Assembly: GCA_030754235.1 (NCBI GenBank)
Contig: JASMAS010000046.1
Location: forward strand, 24,065 to 88,064
Length of the DNA stretch: 64,000 nucleotides
Direction: 5' to 3'
Origin: Litorilituus sp.
GTDB taxonomy: Bacteria > Pseudomonadota > Gammaproteobacteria > Enterobacterales > Alteromonadaceae
Below the pieces are notes generated by a model. The model was not told the DNA's origin, ran no database searches, and saw only the letters and a list, made by a program, of their open reading frames with translations. Shown here one piece after another: positions 17,762 through 26,888 of the stretch. Position 1 is the first letter of the stretch; the number at the start of each line of letters is the position of its first letter. Position numbers and translations under genes: made by a program.

Positions 17762-19900
17762 ATGAATAAGTTTTCTTCCCTATATCTAGCAATGTTTTAT
17801 ATACCAACATTAGTGCTAGCCAATCCACAATCAGATGCCAATAGTAACGCTACACAAGACGATGATATTGAAGTTATCCAAGTCATCAATTTACGCAGTA
17901 AATTAGAACAAGCAGGTCGTTTAAAAGATGTTATTCAGCAAACAGAAATTTTGGACTCTTTGCTGATTGAAAAGAAAAATGCTCTTAACTTAACCGCGGC
18001 TATTAACAATGAGCCTGGCGTTAATGTGTCAAATGAGTGTTCTATGTGTGGTGTAAAGCGCATTATGCTAAACGGCATGAAAGGCGAGCATACCACTATT
18101 CTTGTTGATGGTTTGCCAACTCACACTTTAATTTCTGGCTTTTACGGTGTTGATGCTATTGCTACTACCGGTGTAGACAGAATTGAAGTAGCGCGCGGTG
18201 CTGGTGCATCTTTAATTGCTCCTGAAGCAATTGGTGGTACTGTTAATATTGTTACTCGTCAAGCCTATGAAAATACAGCAAGTTTTGATTACGCAAAAGG
18301 ATCTCATGACTTTACTGCTTTTAAAGGTATGGGAACAGGTGTCTCTGAAGACGGCAAAACAGGGCTAACTTTTGTTGCTCAATATGATAAACAAAATCAA
18401 GAAGATCATGATAACAATGGTGTAAGTGAAGCCCCTTTCATGGAAAATGTTTCAATTACTGCTTTAGTTAGTCACGATATTAACGACAGTAACAATATAC
18501 AAGTAAGACTGTCGAATATTCAATCAGAAATTTTTGGTGGCCCTATTATTGGTGAAAATGCTATATCTATTGGTCAGGCATTAGGCACTTATGATGGTAT
18601 AGAGTCTGACTCATTATTTGAAGATAATGATGTAAGAAAGCAATTTATCGGTAAAGCATGGGAAACCACCGAATGGATTAATACTGCACGTGATGAAGCT
18701 TACCTTAAATGGTTAACAGAATTATCAAATTACACAACGTCTGAATTTGCCATCAGTTATGCCAAGCATAATCAAGATTCATTTTATGAAGGGATTGATT
18801 ATCAAGCAGAAGATACCATGGTTTATTTTCGTGCTAAATTCGATACCGAATTAAATGATGAGCATTTTATTACTTACGGCATCGACTCTCGCTCAGAAGA
18901 AATGCGTTCTTCAACTGACGCACTAGAAGCGGTTGAAGCATATCAAAGCGATGCATTTAATTACGATACTTTCGGCTTTTTTGTTCAAGATACTTGGACA
19001 CCTTCAGACAAACTAGAAGTAGCACTAGCCTTACGATTAGACAAAGTTACTGCTGATTTCATTGACCCAGAAAAAGTGGGTACTGAAATCGAACAAACCT
19101 TTTTTGCACCACGTGTTGATATGCGTTATTTCCATTCAGATGAACTTACATCACGTTTATCTGTTGGTCGTGGCTATCGAGCACCTTTATCATTTTTTGA
19201 AACCGACCATGGTATTTTAGATGCTGAATTAGGTTATCAAATTGATATCAGCAGCTTAGAAGAGTCTGTCTCGTTAAGTTACTCTTTAAATTACGATACT
19301 GAGACACTTGCGGCAACCTTTTCATTGGCACATTCAAAAGTTGACAACCTTGCCAGTTTAGAAGAAACGCCAGCGGGTGTGCCTTTTTTAACACAACTTC
19401 AAGAACAAGCTGACGTGACCACTGTCGACTTTACTACGGGTTATAATCTAACCGAGAACTTCACCGTAAACTTCAGCGCTGAAAAATTCTTCTATGATGA
19501 CAATTTTAAATCATCCTACGCTATTGCTCCTATTGAAGAACGTGCCTCACTTGAGTTTGATTACAGCATTGGTAATGTGAATATTTTCTGGAGTACGGTT
19601 TGGTTTGGCTCTAAAGATTTAAATGAGTTTGGTTATGAAGGTTATAACCGCTTGGGTGATCCTAGCTCAATTAAAACCACTAAAGGTTCAGCATTTTCAT
19701 CGTCAGATTTAAAAATTCAATACAAAATGTCTAAAAGCATGAAGCTTTATGCTGGTCTATCTAATGTGTTTGAATACACGCAAATTGAAGAAGGCGATAC
19801 ACCATTGTTTTATGATGCTAACGGTGGATACGATGTTGCCTATATCTACAGCTCACTACATGGCCGTGAATTCTATGCCGGCATAGAGGTTAAGCTATAG
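17762..19900 (+). CDS. TonB-dependent outer-membrane receptor with CSMCG plug motif (copy 1)
   Basis: The 712-residue protein has a signal peptide (about 1-20), a TonB-box-like stretch (IEVIQVINLR, about 37-45), a plug domain (about 50-170) and a beta-barrel ending in GREFYAGIEVKL with the terminal aromatic/hydrophobic pattern of outer-membrane proteins. The plug contains NECSMCG (C93, C96) directly before KRIMLNGMKGEHT, then LVDGLP and GTVNIVT, the usual plug landmarks. The Cys pair would face the periplasm or the barrel lumen. A closely related receptor lies at 61318-63456. The stop codon overlaps the GTG start of a secreted thioredoxin-fold gene. The substrate is unknown; iron or another metal chelate is inferred from the second copy. 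Confidence 0.9.
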   Translation: MNKFSSLYLAMFYIPTLVLANPQSDANSNATQDDDIEVIQVINLRSKLEQAGRLKDVIQQTEILDSLLIEKKNALNLTAAINNEPGVNVSNECSMCGVKRIMLNGMKGEHTTILVDGLPTHTLISGFYGVDAIATTGVDRIEVARGAGASLIAPEAIGGTVNIVTRQAYENTASFDYAKGSHDFTAFKGMGTGVSEDGKTGLTFVAQYDKQNQEDHDNNGVSEAPFMENVSITALVSHDINDSNNIQVRLSNIQSEIFGGPIIGENAISIGQALGTYDGIESDSLFEDNDVRKQFIGKAWETTEWINTARDEAYLKWLTELSNYTTSEFAISYAKHNQDSFYEGIDYQAEDTMVYFRAKFDTELNDEHFITYGIDSRSEEMRSSTDALEAVEAYQSDAFNYDTFGFFVQDTWTPSDKLEVALALRLDKVTADFIDPEKVGTEIEQTFFAPRVDMRYFHSDELTSRLSVGRGYRAPLSFFETDHGILDAELGYQIDISSLEESVSLSYSLNYDTETLAATFSLAHSKVDNLASLEETPAGVPFLTQLQEQADVTTVDFTTGYNLTENFTVNFSAEKFFYDDNFKSSYAIAPIEERASLEFDYSIGNVNIFWSTVWFGSKDLNEFGYEGYNRLGDPSSIKTTKGSAFSSSDLKIQYKMSKSMKLYAGLSNVFEYTQIEEGDTPLFYDANGGYDVAYIYSSLHGREFYAGIEVKL

Positions 19901-20409
19901 TGCCAACGTTTAGCCACTGTGTGTCTGTTATTTTATTGCTAGTAACATTGGTTGCTGGCAAGGCGTTAGCCTCAGATTTTTCAGACTCAATTGTTAATCA
20001 ATACCAGCTTAAATCATTAGCTAATAGTGACAACTTAGCAACAGTTACTGGTGATAAAGTAACTATTGCCATGCTCTATCAGCCTGATTGCAAATGGTGT
20101 AAAAAACAAGGGCAGTGGCTAGCTAAAGCACAAAACCAATGTAATAAAGACATAAATATTGTTTTAATTGGTAATAATGGTAACAAGCAACAGCTTAAGC
20201 GTGAATTAAAACACTTTCATCAAAAAATCCCTGCTTTTCAAGCAAATAGAAAGCTATTAACCGCTATAGGGGGCATTAAAGCTTCTCCTACTACACTGGT
20301 GTTTGATCAAAAAGGTAACCTTATTGCTAAAAGAAGAGGCTTTATCACTAATAGTAAATTAACGGATGTGGCTAATCTCATTACCCAAGGAAAATGTAAT
20401 ATAGCTTAG
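19900..20409 (+). CDS. Secreted thioredoxin-fold protein coupled to TonB receptor (copy 1)
   Basis: The 169-residue protein starts at GTG 19900, which shares its first base with the receptor's TAG stop; AGAGGT lies 10 bases before. A signal peptide (about 1-24, cut after KALA) sends it to the periplasm. The thioredoxin-like domain has LYQPDCKWCKKQ (C64, C67) and the cis-Pro region KASPTTLVFD. Two further cysteines (C81 and C166) align with those of the second copy at 63446-63949. Likely roles are reduction of a disulfide, perhaps the receptor's plug Cys pair, or binding/reduction of the imported metal; both are inference. Confidence 0.85.
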   Translation: MPTFSHCVSVILLLVTLVAGKALASDFSDSIVNQYQLKSLANSDNLATVTGDKVTIAMLYQPDCKWCKKQGQWLAKAQNQCNKDINIVLIGNNGNKQQLKRELKHFHQKIPAFQANRKLLTAIGGIKASPTTLVFDQKGNLIAKRRGFITNSKLTDVANLITQGKCNIA

Positions 20410-20470
20410 GTATGTACATTGATTGTTAGCCGTACTAAATAGCTAGCTAAGATTCGTTGAAATTAAAATA

Positions 20471-20506
20471 AAGGCGATTATTATCTACATCGATAATAAT
20501 CGCCTT
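20471..20506. terminator. Bidirectional terminator between receptor module and TRAP operon
   Basis: Perfect 15-base stem AAGGCGATTATTATC / GATAATAATCGCCTT with a 6-base loop, T-rich on the forward side (TTTTC) and on the reverse side (TTTATTTT). It lies between convergent genes and should end both transcripts. Confidence 0.85.
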
Positions 20507-20537
20507 TTCATTGTTCATTCCATTGAAATAATATGAT

Positions 20538-21815
20538 TTATAAAATCAATTTATCGGGAAAAGCAAGCACCAGCAACAAGACCATTATTTGTATTAAAAT
20601 AAAAGGAATAACACCTTTATAAATGGTGGTGGTTTTCATAGCTTTAGGCGCAACCCCTTTAAGATAAAACAAGCTAAATCCAAAAGGTGGCGTTAAAAAT
20701 GAGGTTTGTAAATTCATTGAAATTAATATAGCAAACCAAATCAAATTGATGTCTAGTGCCATAGCAACTGGTGTTAAAATCGGCACCACTAAAAAGGCAA
20801 TTTCAATAAAATCGATAAAGAAACCTAAAATTAAAATGGCCACCATCGCAATAAGAATAAATGTCCATTTATCTCCCGGTAACTCGATAAAAAATTCTTC
20901 AATAAGATACTCACTACCCGAGTAACTAAATACCATAGCAAAGGCTGTTGCACCTAAAAGCACCGCAAAAACCATTGAGGTAACTTTCACTGTTTCAATA
21001 GAAATACCATGTAAGTTTTTTACAGAAAAGCCTCCATAAAAAACGGAAAGTATTACTGCACCAACAGCACCAATGGCTGACGATTCGGTCGGTGTTGCTA
21101 TGCCGGTAAAAATCGAACCCAGTACCGATACAATAAGCACTAAAGGCGGCACAATATCTTTTACTGCTTGCAGCCAAAGTTCTCTTTTATTCTCGTTGAC
21201 CACCATGGCCGGACAATATTGAGGTTTTATTTTTCCTAAAATTAAAATATAAGCGGTATAAGCCACAACAAGCAACATACCTGGTATGACAGCCGCTTTA
21301 AATAAATCACCAACAGGCACTCCCATTACATCACCTAAAATAATCAAGATAATAGATGGTGGAATAATTTGCCCTAAAGTACCCGAAGCACAAATAACAC
21401 CGGTAGCGGTAGGTTCATGATAATTATTTTTTAACATTACTGGTAATGAAATAACCCCCATAGCCACAACGCTAGCTCCCACTACGCCGGTTGATGCCGC
21501 CAATAACGCGCCCACAACAATCGTCGAAATAGCAACCCCGCCAGCAGTGCTGCCAAAAAGCTTAGCTGAAGATTCTAACAAGCGCTCAGCTAGTCCTGTA
21601 CGTTGTAATACTATGCCCATAAAAATAAACATCGGAATGGCCATTAAGGTAGTATTTTCCATGATGCTCATAATGCGATAGGGCATAAACGCAAATAAAT
21701 CTAAGCCTAAAGCATAAATACCTACAAGTAGCGAAACACCGGCAAAAGTAAAAGCAACAGAATAACCAAAAAATAAGAAACAAAGCGCAATGCCAAAAAG
21801 AATGATACCCGTCAT
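20538..21815 (-). CDS. dctM: TRAP transporter large permease (DctM type)
   Basis: The 425-residue inner-membrane protein has about 12 membrane segments and the DctM family landmarks: AIPMFIFMGIVLQRTGLAERLL, the GALLAASTGVVGASVVAMGVI loop and GTLGQIIPPSIILIILGD. TRAP systems import carboxylates with the sodium gradient. It overlaps dctQ by four bases (ATGA) and is the last gene of the dctP-dctQ-dctM operon. A strong bidirectional terminator follows. The substrate is set by DctP, see there. Confidence 0.94.
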   Translation of the reverse strand: MTGIILFGIALCFLFFGYSVAFTFAGVSLLVGIYALGLDLFAFMPYRIMSIMENTTLMAIPMFIFMGIVLQRTGLAERLLESSAKLFGSTAGGVAISTIVVGALLAASTGVVGASVVAMGVISLPVMLKNNYHEPTATGVICASGTLGQIIPPSIILIILGDVMGVPVGDLFKAAVIPGMLLVVAYTAYILILGKIKPQYCPAMVVNENKRELWLQAVKDIVPPLVLIVSVLGSIFTGIATPTESSAIGAVGAVILSVFYGGFSVKNLHGISIETVKVTSMVFAVLLGATAFAMVFSYSGSEYLIEEFFIELPGDKWTFILIAMVAILILGFFIDFIEIAFLVVPILTPVAMALDINLIWFAILISMNLQTSFLTPPFGFSLFYLKGVAPKAMKTTTIYKGVIPFILIQIMVLLLVLAFPDKLIL

Positions 21816-22360
21816 TTTTCATTATCCTTCTTTGCTACCTTCGTTGGCGACACTAACACCTGTACCTGTGTTAATACTACATGAGCAATACAAAGGATAA
21901 GAAAAGCTGCCGAACTGGGGATAACCGCTCTTATAATCCAGCGATGAGGAAGGCCGCCGGGATCGGCACTCCCCTCACCCATTTCATAAGCTTCATAGGT
22001 ATAATCCAAACTAAAATATAAAATCAATACCGTGAAAGGCAATGCAAATATTAGTGAACCCAGAATATTAATAATGGCTTGTTTTTTCAGTGACAATTGA
22101 TCGTAAAACACATCAACCCGTACATGAGCATCACTCATTAGGGTGTAGCCAATACCAAACATAAACATAGCGGCAAATAAGTGCCATTCTAATTCCTGCA
22201 TGGCGATACTTACGTCATTAAAAAAATAACGCATGATAACGTCATAAAATACGTTAATAATCATCAATATCATCAAAGCACTACATAAGTGCCCAACACC
22301 ATCAATTATTTTTTTGAGTGAATTTATTAAAAGCTGCATAAAAATTTCCAAGTGGCTCAT
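21812..22360 (-). CDS. dctQ: TRAP transporter small permease (DctQ type)
   Basis: The up-to-182-residue protein has four membrane segments and the DctQ pattern MQELEWHLFAAMFMFGIGYT and DAHVRVDVFYDQLS; the insert GSADPGGLPHRWIIRAVIP is typical of the subgroup with keto-acid or lactate-type binding proteins. It forms the permease with DctM. Two starts are possible: ATG 22360 after GGAT, or ATG 22339 (MQLLINSL) after GGAAA at good spacing. It sits between dctP and dctM in one operon. Confidence 0.9.
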   Translation of the reverse strand: MSHLEIFMQLLINSLKKIIDGVGHLCSALMILMIINVFYDVIMRYFFNDVSIAMQELEWHLFAAMFMFGIGYTLMSDAHVRVDVFYDQLSLKKQAIINILGSLIFALPFTVLILYFSLDYTYEAYEMGEGSADPGGLPHRWIIRAVIPSSAAFLILCIAHVVLTQVQVLVSPTKVAKKDNEK

Positions 22361-22390
22361 GTGAATCCAATAAACACATGCGCTAGTTGT

Positions 22391-23470
22391 TTACTCCTCA
22401 ATAGGATCAAAGTTATCTAAATAAGCACGATCTGAAAAGTTTGTCCATGCTCTAATTTGTCGCTCATATTGATATAAAGAATCTAATATTTCTTTTGTTA
22501 GCGGATCTTTTTCGGCAAATTCATTCAAAATTTCTGTATTGGCCATTTGAATTTTTGACATTAGCTTACGCGGGAATGAACGAATTTTAACATTCGGATA
22601 CTCTTTTTGAATTTGCGCTAAATTCTTACCACTTTCATGCATAGATTGTGCATACATATCATAAGCTGCCGCTTTCATGGCAACGGTAAGAATCTTTTGC
22701 AAATCTTTCGGTAGCTTATTATAAGCTTTTTCATTCACCATAAACTGAAGTTCAGTGGCAGGCTCATGCCAGCCCGTATAATAATAAGGTGCTATTTTAT
22801 GAAAACCCATGCGTAAATCTAATGATGGGCCAACCCACTCTAGTGCATCAATGGTATTACGCTCTAGCGCAGTATAAAGCTCGCCTGATGGGATATTGGT
22901 TGGCTTTGCGCCTAAACGAGCAAGTACTTCACCCGCAAAGCCTGGAATGCGCATTTTTAAGCCTTTAAGGTCTTCAATAGTGTTAATTTCTTTTTTGAAC
23001 CACCCCCCCATTTGGTTACCTGTGTTACCCCCTGGGAAAGATAAAATACCATATTGATCATACACTTTTTTCATCAATTCCATACCACCGCCGTAATAGA
23101 ACCATGCATATTGCTCTGGCGCAGTCATACCAAAAGGTAGTGTAGTGAAAAATTGGGTATTAAAGTTTTTTCCTTTCCAGTAATAAGACGCTGAATGCCC
23201 CATTTGATAACGACCTGTTTTAACAAAATCAAAAATACCTAAAGCAGATTTATGCTTGTTAGCAGAATCAATTTTGATAATGAAGCGACCATTAGACATT
23301 TCTTTAACCATTTTGGCCATATTTTTAGTGGCATCACCAAAAATGGGAAAATTGGGTCCCCATGTTTCAGCTAAACGCCAACGTATTTTTTTATTACCGT
23401 CTGCACTAGCAATACTCGTAAATGCTATTGAAATGATTAACATAAGTTTAATAAACAGAGCTTTTTTCAT
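22391..23470 (-). CDS. dctP: TRAP transporter substrate-binding protein (DctP/TakP-like)
   Basis: The 359-residue periplasmic protein has a signal peptide (about 1-23, cut after ASA) and the DctP fold. KGLKMRIPGFAGEVLARLGAKP holds the conserved arginine that binds the substrate carboxylate; GELYTALERNTIDALEWVGP is the second landmark. The region around MGHSASYYWKGKNFNTQFFTTLPFG and WVGPSLDLRMGFHKIAPYYY resembles TakP-like proteins that bind 2-oxoacids or lactate. The exact substrate is inference. The ATG is preceded by AGGAAGGA. It is divergent from a Cache-domain histidine kinase, with a candidate operator (23589-23604) between. Confidence 0.9.
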   Translation of the reverse strand: MKKALFIKLMLIISIAFTSIASADGNKKIRWRLAETWGPNFPIFGDATKNMAKMVKEMSNGRFIIKIDSANKHKSALGIFDFVKTGRYQMGHSASYYWKGKNFNTQFFTTLPFGMTAPEQYAWFYYGGGMELMKKVYDQYGILSFPGGNTGNQMGGWFKKEINTIEDLKGLKMRIPGFAGEVLARLGAKPTNIPSGELYTALERNTIDALEWVGPSLDLRMGFHKIAPYYYTGWHEPATELQFMVNEKAYNKLPKDLQKILTVAMKAAAYDMYAQSMHESGKNLAQIQKEYPNVKIRSFPRKLMSKIQMANTEILNEFAEKDPLTKEILDSLYQYERQIRAWTNFSDRAYLDNFDPIEE

Positions 23471-23588
23471 TCTTCCTTCCTCATTTATGATAAATAACGC
23501 TGACGCGTTGTCATTATAGTTTTTCTATCCTAACAAAGAATAAGTGACAAAGGGCAGTTTCGCTATTCGTATGAATACCCACATCAGC

Positions 23589-23604
23589 TAGGTAGATATA
23601 CCTA
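23589..23604. promoter_or_regulatory. Candidate response-regulator operator in the TRAP/two-component gap
   Basis: Perfect palindrome TAGGTAGATATACCTA (6-4-6), followed at once by a further ACCTAG half site (23607-23612). It lies 118 bases before dctP and 87 bases before the histidine kinase gene. LuxR/NarL-type regulators bind such short dyads, so this is the best candidate site for the adjacent regulator. Confidence 0.5.
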
Positions 23605-23691
23605 TGACCTAGAACATAGTCATTATCTTAATTTGCGTGTTCTACTTTAATGCTATAACGTAAATAAATTATTAATAAGTCATAGCCTCAT

Positions 23692-25086
23692 ATGTTTTTT
23701 CCTAAACAACTATTTTTTATCGCTATCGTACAGGTTTTCCTTACTTGCTTTGTCATTTTTATCTTTATCTCTCAAGAGTATCGAGAATTATCAGAACAAA
23801 GCCTAGTAACATTAGAAAAGTTTTTAATTGAACAAAAAAAGCAAGAGCTTGTGAATTACACCACCTTAGCCGTATCCGCTATTAGTCCCACCTACAATAA
23901 AACAGATATACCTTTAGCACAGGCAAAACAAAACGTAGCACAGATGATAGATAATATGCTTTACGCTGGAAAAGATGGCTATTTCTTTGCTTACGACAAT
24001 AAAGGCAATGGTATTTCTCACCCAAAAGAGCCTTTTCGAGTTGGCAAAAATTGGTGGGAATTAGAAAGTAGTAATGGTGATAAAATTATTCAAATACTCA
24101 TAGCCAACGCCCAGAAAGGTGGTGATTTTTACCGTTATACTTGGTCGAAACCTTCAGTCAATAAACCGCTAGATAAAATTGGTTACTCGGTATATCTCAA
24201 AGATTGGGATTGGATGTTAGGCACAGGCGTTTACTTAGATGATGTGAATAATCAGCTCAATAAGCTGCAACAATCAATAGACTCTCACATCTATAAAACT
24301 CAAAAAATTATTCTCTTTATCGCCATCTTATCAATTTTCACCCTTTTTACTTTTGGGCTGATTCTCAATCTAAGCCAAAAGAAAAAAAGTGACTTGAAAA
24401 TCAATGAATTAAGCCAGCGTATTATAGATATGCAAGAAGAAGAGCGACGCAGAATTTCACGAGAACTACACGATGGCATAGTACAAATTTTAGTCTCAAT
24501 TAAATATTCACTTGAAGCAACAGACCTTTATTTAATGCAGTGTAAACAAAGCAAACCACAACCATTAGTGGATTCCCAAGCAAACTTAGACGGGGCAATA
24601 AAAGAAATAAGGCGTATTTCACATCATTTGCACCCTCGTATTTTAGATGAGTTAGGACTATCTTCAGCCCTAGAAACTCTTGCGGTAGAATTTCATCAAC
24701 ACACTGGCATCCAAGTATCTGTAAAAAAACCAGCGGTCAGAAAATTATTATCCGATGAAATAAATATAACCCTCTATCGAGTAGTACAAGAGTCGCTAAC
24801 TAATATTGAAAAGCACTCACATGCCACGCAAGTTAACATAGGCATACTCATTGAAAAAAAAGGCTTAAAATTAACCATAGCAGATAATGGCCAAGGCTTT
24901 AATGCCAAAGTACAGGCCAACATAAAACAATGTGGTATTGGGCTTAGAAACTTAGCTGAGCGTGTTGAATATCATAATGGAACTTTTGAGTGTACCTCTT
25001 CAGGTAAGGGCACAAAAATAGTTGTTAACATTCCCAAATTACATTTTCATAGCCAAAAAGCAAAAATAATAGAGGACATTGCATGA
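23692..25086 (+). CDS. Cache-domain sensor histidine kinase (NarL-type, HisKA_3)
   Basis: The 464-residue membrane kinase has a first membrane helix (about 6-27), a periplasmic single-Cache domain (about 40-195, with GKDGYFFAYDNKGNGISHP and WDWMLGTGVYLDDV), a second helix (about 204-227), a HisKA_3 dimerisation domain with phospho-acceptor H260 in RRRISRELHDGIVQIL, and an ATPase domain with N box ESLTNIEKHSHA and G box DNGQGF. Cache domains of this kind bind small organic acids. It overlaps the response regulator gene by four bases. Being divergent from the TRAP operon, it probably senses the TRAP substrate and controls its uptake. Confidence 0.92.
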   Translation: MFFPKQLFFIAIVQVFLTCFVIFIFISQEYRELSEQSLVTLEKFLIEQKKQELVNYTTLAVSAISPTYNKTDIPLAQAKQNVAQMIDNMLYAGKDGYFFAYDNKGNGISHPKEPFRVGKNWWELESSNGDKIIQILIANAQKGGDFYRYTWSKPSVNKPLDKIGYSVYLKDWDWMLGTGVYLDDVNNQLNKLQQSIDSHIYKTQKIILFIAILSIFTLFTFGLILNLSQKKKSDLKINELSQRIIDMQEEERRRISRELHDGIVQILVSIKYSLEATDLYLMQCKQSKPQPLVDSQANLDGAIKEIRRISHHLHPRILDELGLSSALETLAVEFHQHTGIQVSVKKPAVRKLLSDEINITLYRVVQESLTNIEKHSHATQVNIGILIEKKGLKLTIADNGQGFNAKVQANIKQCGIGLRNLAERVEYHNGTFECTSSGKGTKIVVNIPKLHFHSQKAKIIEDIA

Positions 25087-25736
25087 CAAATACTCAAGCC
25101 CATGAAAATAAGGTTATTACCGTTTTACTCGTGGATGATCACCCTATGGTACAAAGCGGTTTAAGCGCCTGTTTGTCTTTTTATCATGATGTGAAAGTGA
25201 TAGGCAACGTTAACGATGGTCAATATGCATTAGAAAAAGCCGTTGAACTGCAGCCCGATGTTATTTTAATGGATATCAGCATGCCAACATTAAATGGTAT
25301 TGATGCCACTGAAATTATCACTGAACAGCTTGAAAACTCTAAGGTATTAATTTTTAGCATGCATAACAACCTAGAATTTGTCACTAGTGCTATTCAAGCA
25401 GGTGCCAGTGGTTATATATTAAAAGACACTAGTTCAGAAGAAGTGTATTACGCGATTAAAGCCGTTGCCAGTGGCAAAAAACACTATAGTAGTTCTATCA
25501 CGCAAATGTTGATTGAAAACCCGGTAAGAGAAGGGTCAGCTAAGCTCACAACTAGAGAGCAACTTGTTCTTGCTTATATTGCTAAAGGGTTATCTAGTAA
25601 AGAAATAGCAAATGAATTATTTATTAGTTTTCGTACCGTAGAAGCGCATCGTCGTAATATCAAATCCAAATTGAAAATTGATACTTTAGCTGCGCTGATT
25701 CGTTACGCCGTTAATTATGGCTTAGAGGGTAATTAG
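25083..25736 (+). CDS. LuxR/NarL-family response regulator
   Basis: The 217-residue protein has a receiver domain (DDH at 18-20, phospho-acceptor D64 in ILMDISMP, K114 in YILKD) and a C-terminal LuxR-type helix-turn-helix (about 155-205, LTTREQLVLAYIAKGLSSKEIA, then FRTVEAHRRNIKSKL). It is the partner of the overlapping histidine kinase gene. Likely targets are the divergent TRAP operon and its own operon through the palindrome at 23589-23604. Confidence 0.94.
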   Translation: MTNTQAHENKVITVLLVDDHPMVQSGLSACLSFYHDVKVIGNVNDGQYALEKAVELQPDVILMDISMPTLNGIDATEIITEQLENSKVLIFSMHNNLEFVTSAIQAGASGYILKDTSSEEVYYAIKAVASGKKHYSSSITQMLIENPVREGSAKLTTREQLVLAYIAKGLSSKEIANELFISFRTVEAHRRNIKSKLKIDTLAALIRYAVNYGLEGN

Positions 25737-25826
25737 CTCAGTAACACATCATCAAAAAAAAGTATTGTGCTTGTTAAAGTATTATACCAGACACTGTAAT
25801 CTCATGCTGTTTAGCACGGTTTTCAT

Positions 25827-26879
25827 CTACCTGAAGCTTTCATTAATTCCAGATAACACTCGATTTCCTGGGCATAAAACCTCTTGTTCGAGTTTATTTA
25901 AAGCCGTATCACAAGTATCATTAATGTCATGAAAATCACTCGCTGTTGGCTCTAAATAAAAAAGCCCAGTTAAAATTTCACCTTGGGATTTATGTTGTTC
26001 AATAGCCATAATGGCTTTACTGGCATTATGGCTATTGTAATCTTCATTGAGTTTTTTAATGCGCATGATAGAGCCATCATGTAAACAGACATCTTCACAA
26101 TCCCCCTCTTGAGCGTTACTGGTTATTTCCGTTTTTACTGGTACAAAATCCGCCACAGCTCCTGTGGTTATGTGATCGTGTACATAGTCATATGAACGCG
26201 TAGAACCATTGTGATTATTGAAAGTAACACAAGGCGATACAATATCAATAAACGCAAAACCTTTATGGCTTATTGCCGCTTTAATCAAAGGTACTAATTG
26301 TTTTTTATCCCCTGAAAAGCTGCGCGCAACAAAGGTTGCCCCCAGTTGCAATGCCATCACGCACAAGTCTATATCTGAAAACAAACTCAAATCACCTGCT
26401 TTATTTTTTACTCCTTTATCTGCCGTCGCAGCAAGCTGACCTTTAGTTAAGCCATAAACCCCATTATTGGCAACCATATAAACCATATTCAACTGTCTAC
26501 GAACCACATGGGCAAATTGACCAAAGCCAATTGAGGCACTATCACCATCGCCAGACATGGTTAAATAAAGCAACTCTTGATTAGCCAAATTCGCCCCCGT
26601 AGCCACAGAAGGCATTCTGCCGTGTACTGAGTTAAAACCATGTGCTTTACTAAGAAAATAATTCGGCGCTTTTGAGGAACAGCCTATACCCGAAATCTTG
26701 GCCACTTTGTGAGGCTCAATAGATAATTCATGACAGGCCTGTACTATGGCAGAAGTCAGTGCATCATGACCACAACCAGCACACAAAGTTGATAGCGCCC
26801 CCTCATAATCTCGATAAGTTAAGCCCAAATCATTTTTCGGCAGACGAGGGTGCTTAAAGGTCGATTTAATAAAACTCAT
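25827..26879 (-). CDS. korB: 2-oxoacid:ferredoxin oxidoreductase, beta subunit
   Basis: The 350-residue subunit binds thiamine diphosphate. LCAGCGHDALTSAI near the N-terminus and SGIGCSSKAPNYF carry conserved cysteines of the 4Fe-4S cluster, and MSGDGDSASIGFGQF with NNGVYGLTKGQ is the TPP/Mg motif. The enzyme decarboxylates a 2-oxoacid to the acyl-CoA and reduces ferredoxin; 2-oxoglutarate is the common substrate of this subunit type, but pyruvate or other acids cannot be excluded. It is the last gene of a three-gene operon, 9 bases after the alpha subunit gene. The C-terminal about 60 residues are not typical of the core family. Confidence 0.9.
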   Translation of the reverse strand: MSFIKSTFKHPRLPKNDLGLTYRDYEGALSTLCAGCGHDALTSAIVQACHELSIEPHKVAKISGIGCSSKAPNYFLSKAHGFNSVHGRMPSVATGANLANQELLYLTMSGDGDSASIGFGQFAHVVRRQLNMVYMVANNGVYGLTKGQLAATADKGVKNKAGDLSLFSDIDLCVMALQLGATFVARSFSGDKKQLVPLIKAAISHKGFAFIDIVSPCVTFNNHNGSTRSYDYVHDHITTGAVADFVPVKTEITSNAQEGDCEDVCLHDGSIMRIKKLNEDYNSHNASKAIMAIEQHKSQGEILTGLFYLEPTASDFHDINDTCDTALNKLEQEVLCPGNRVLSGINESFR

Positions 26880-26888
26880 ATCACGCTC

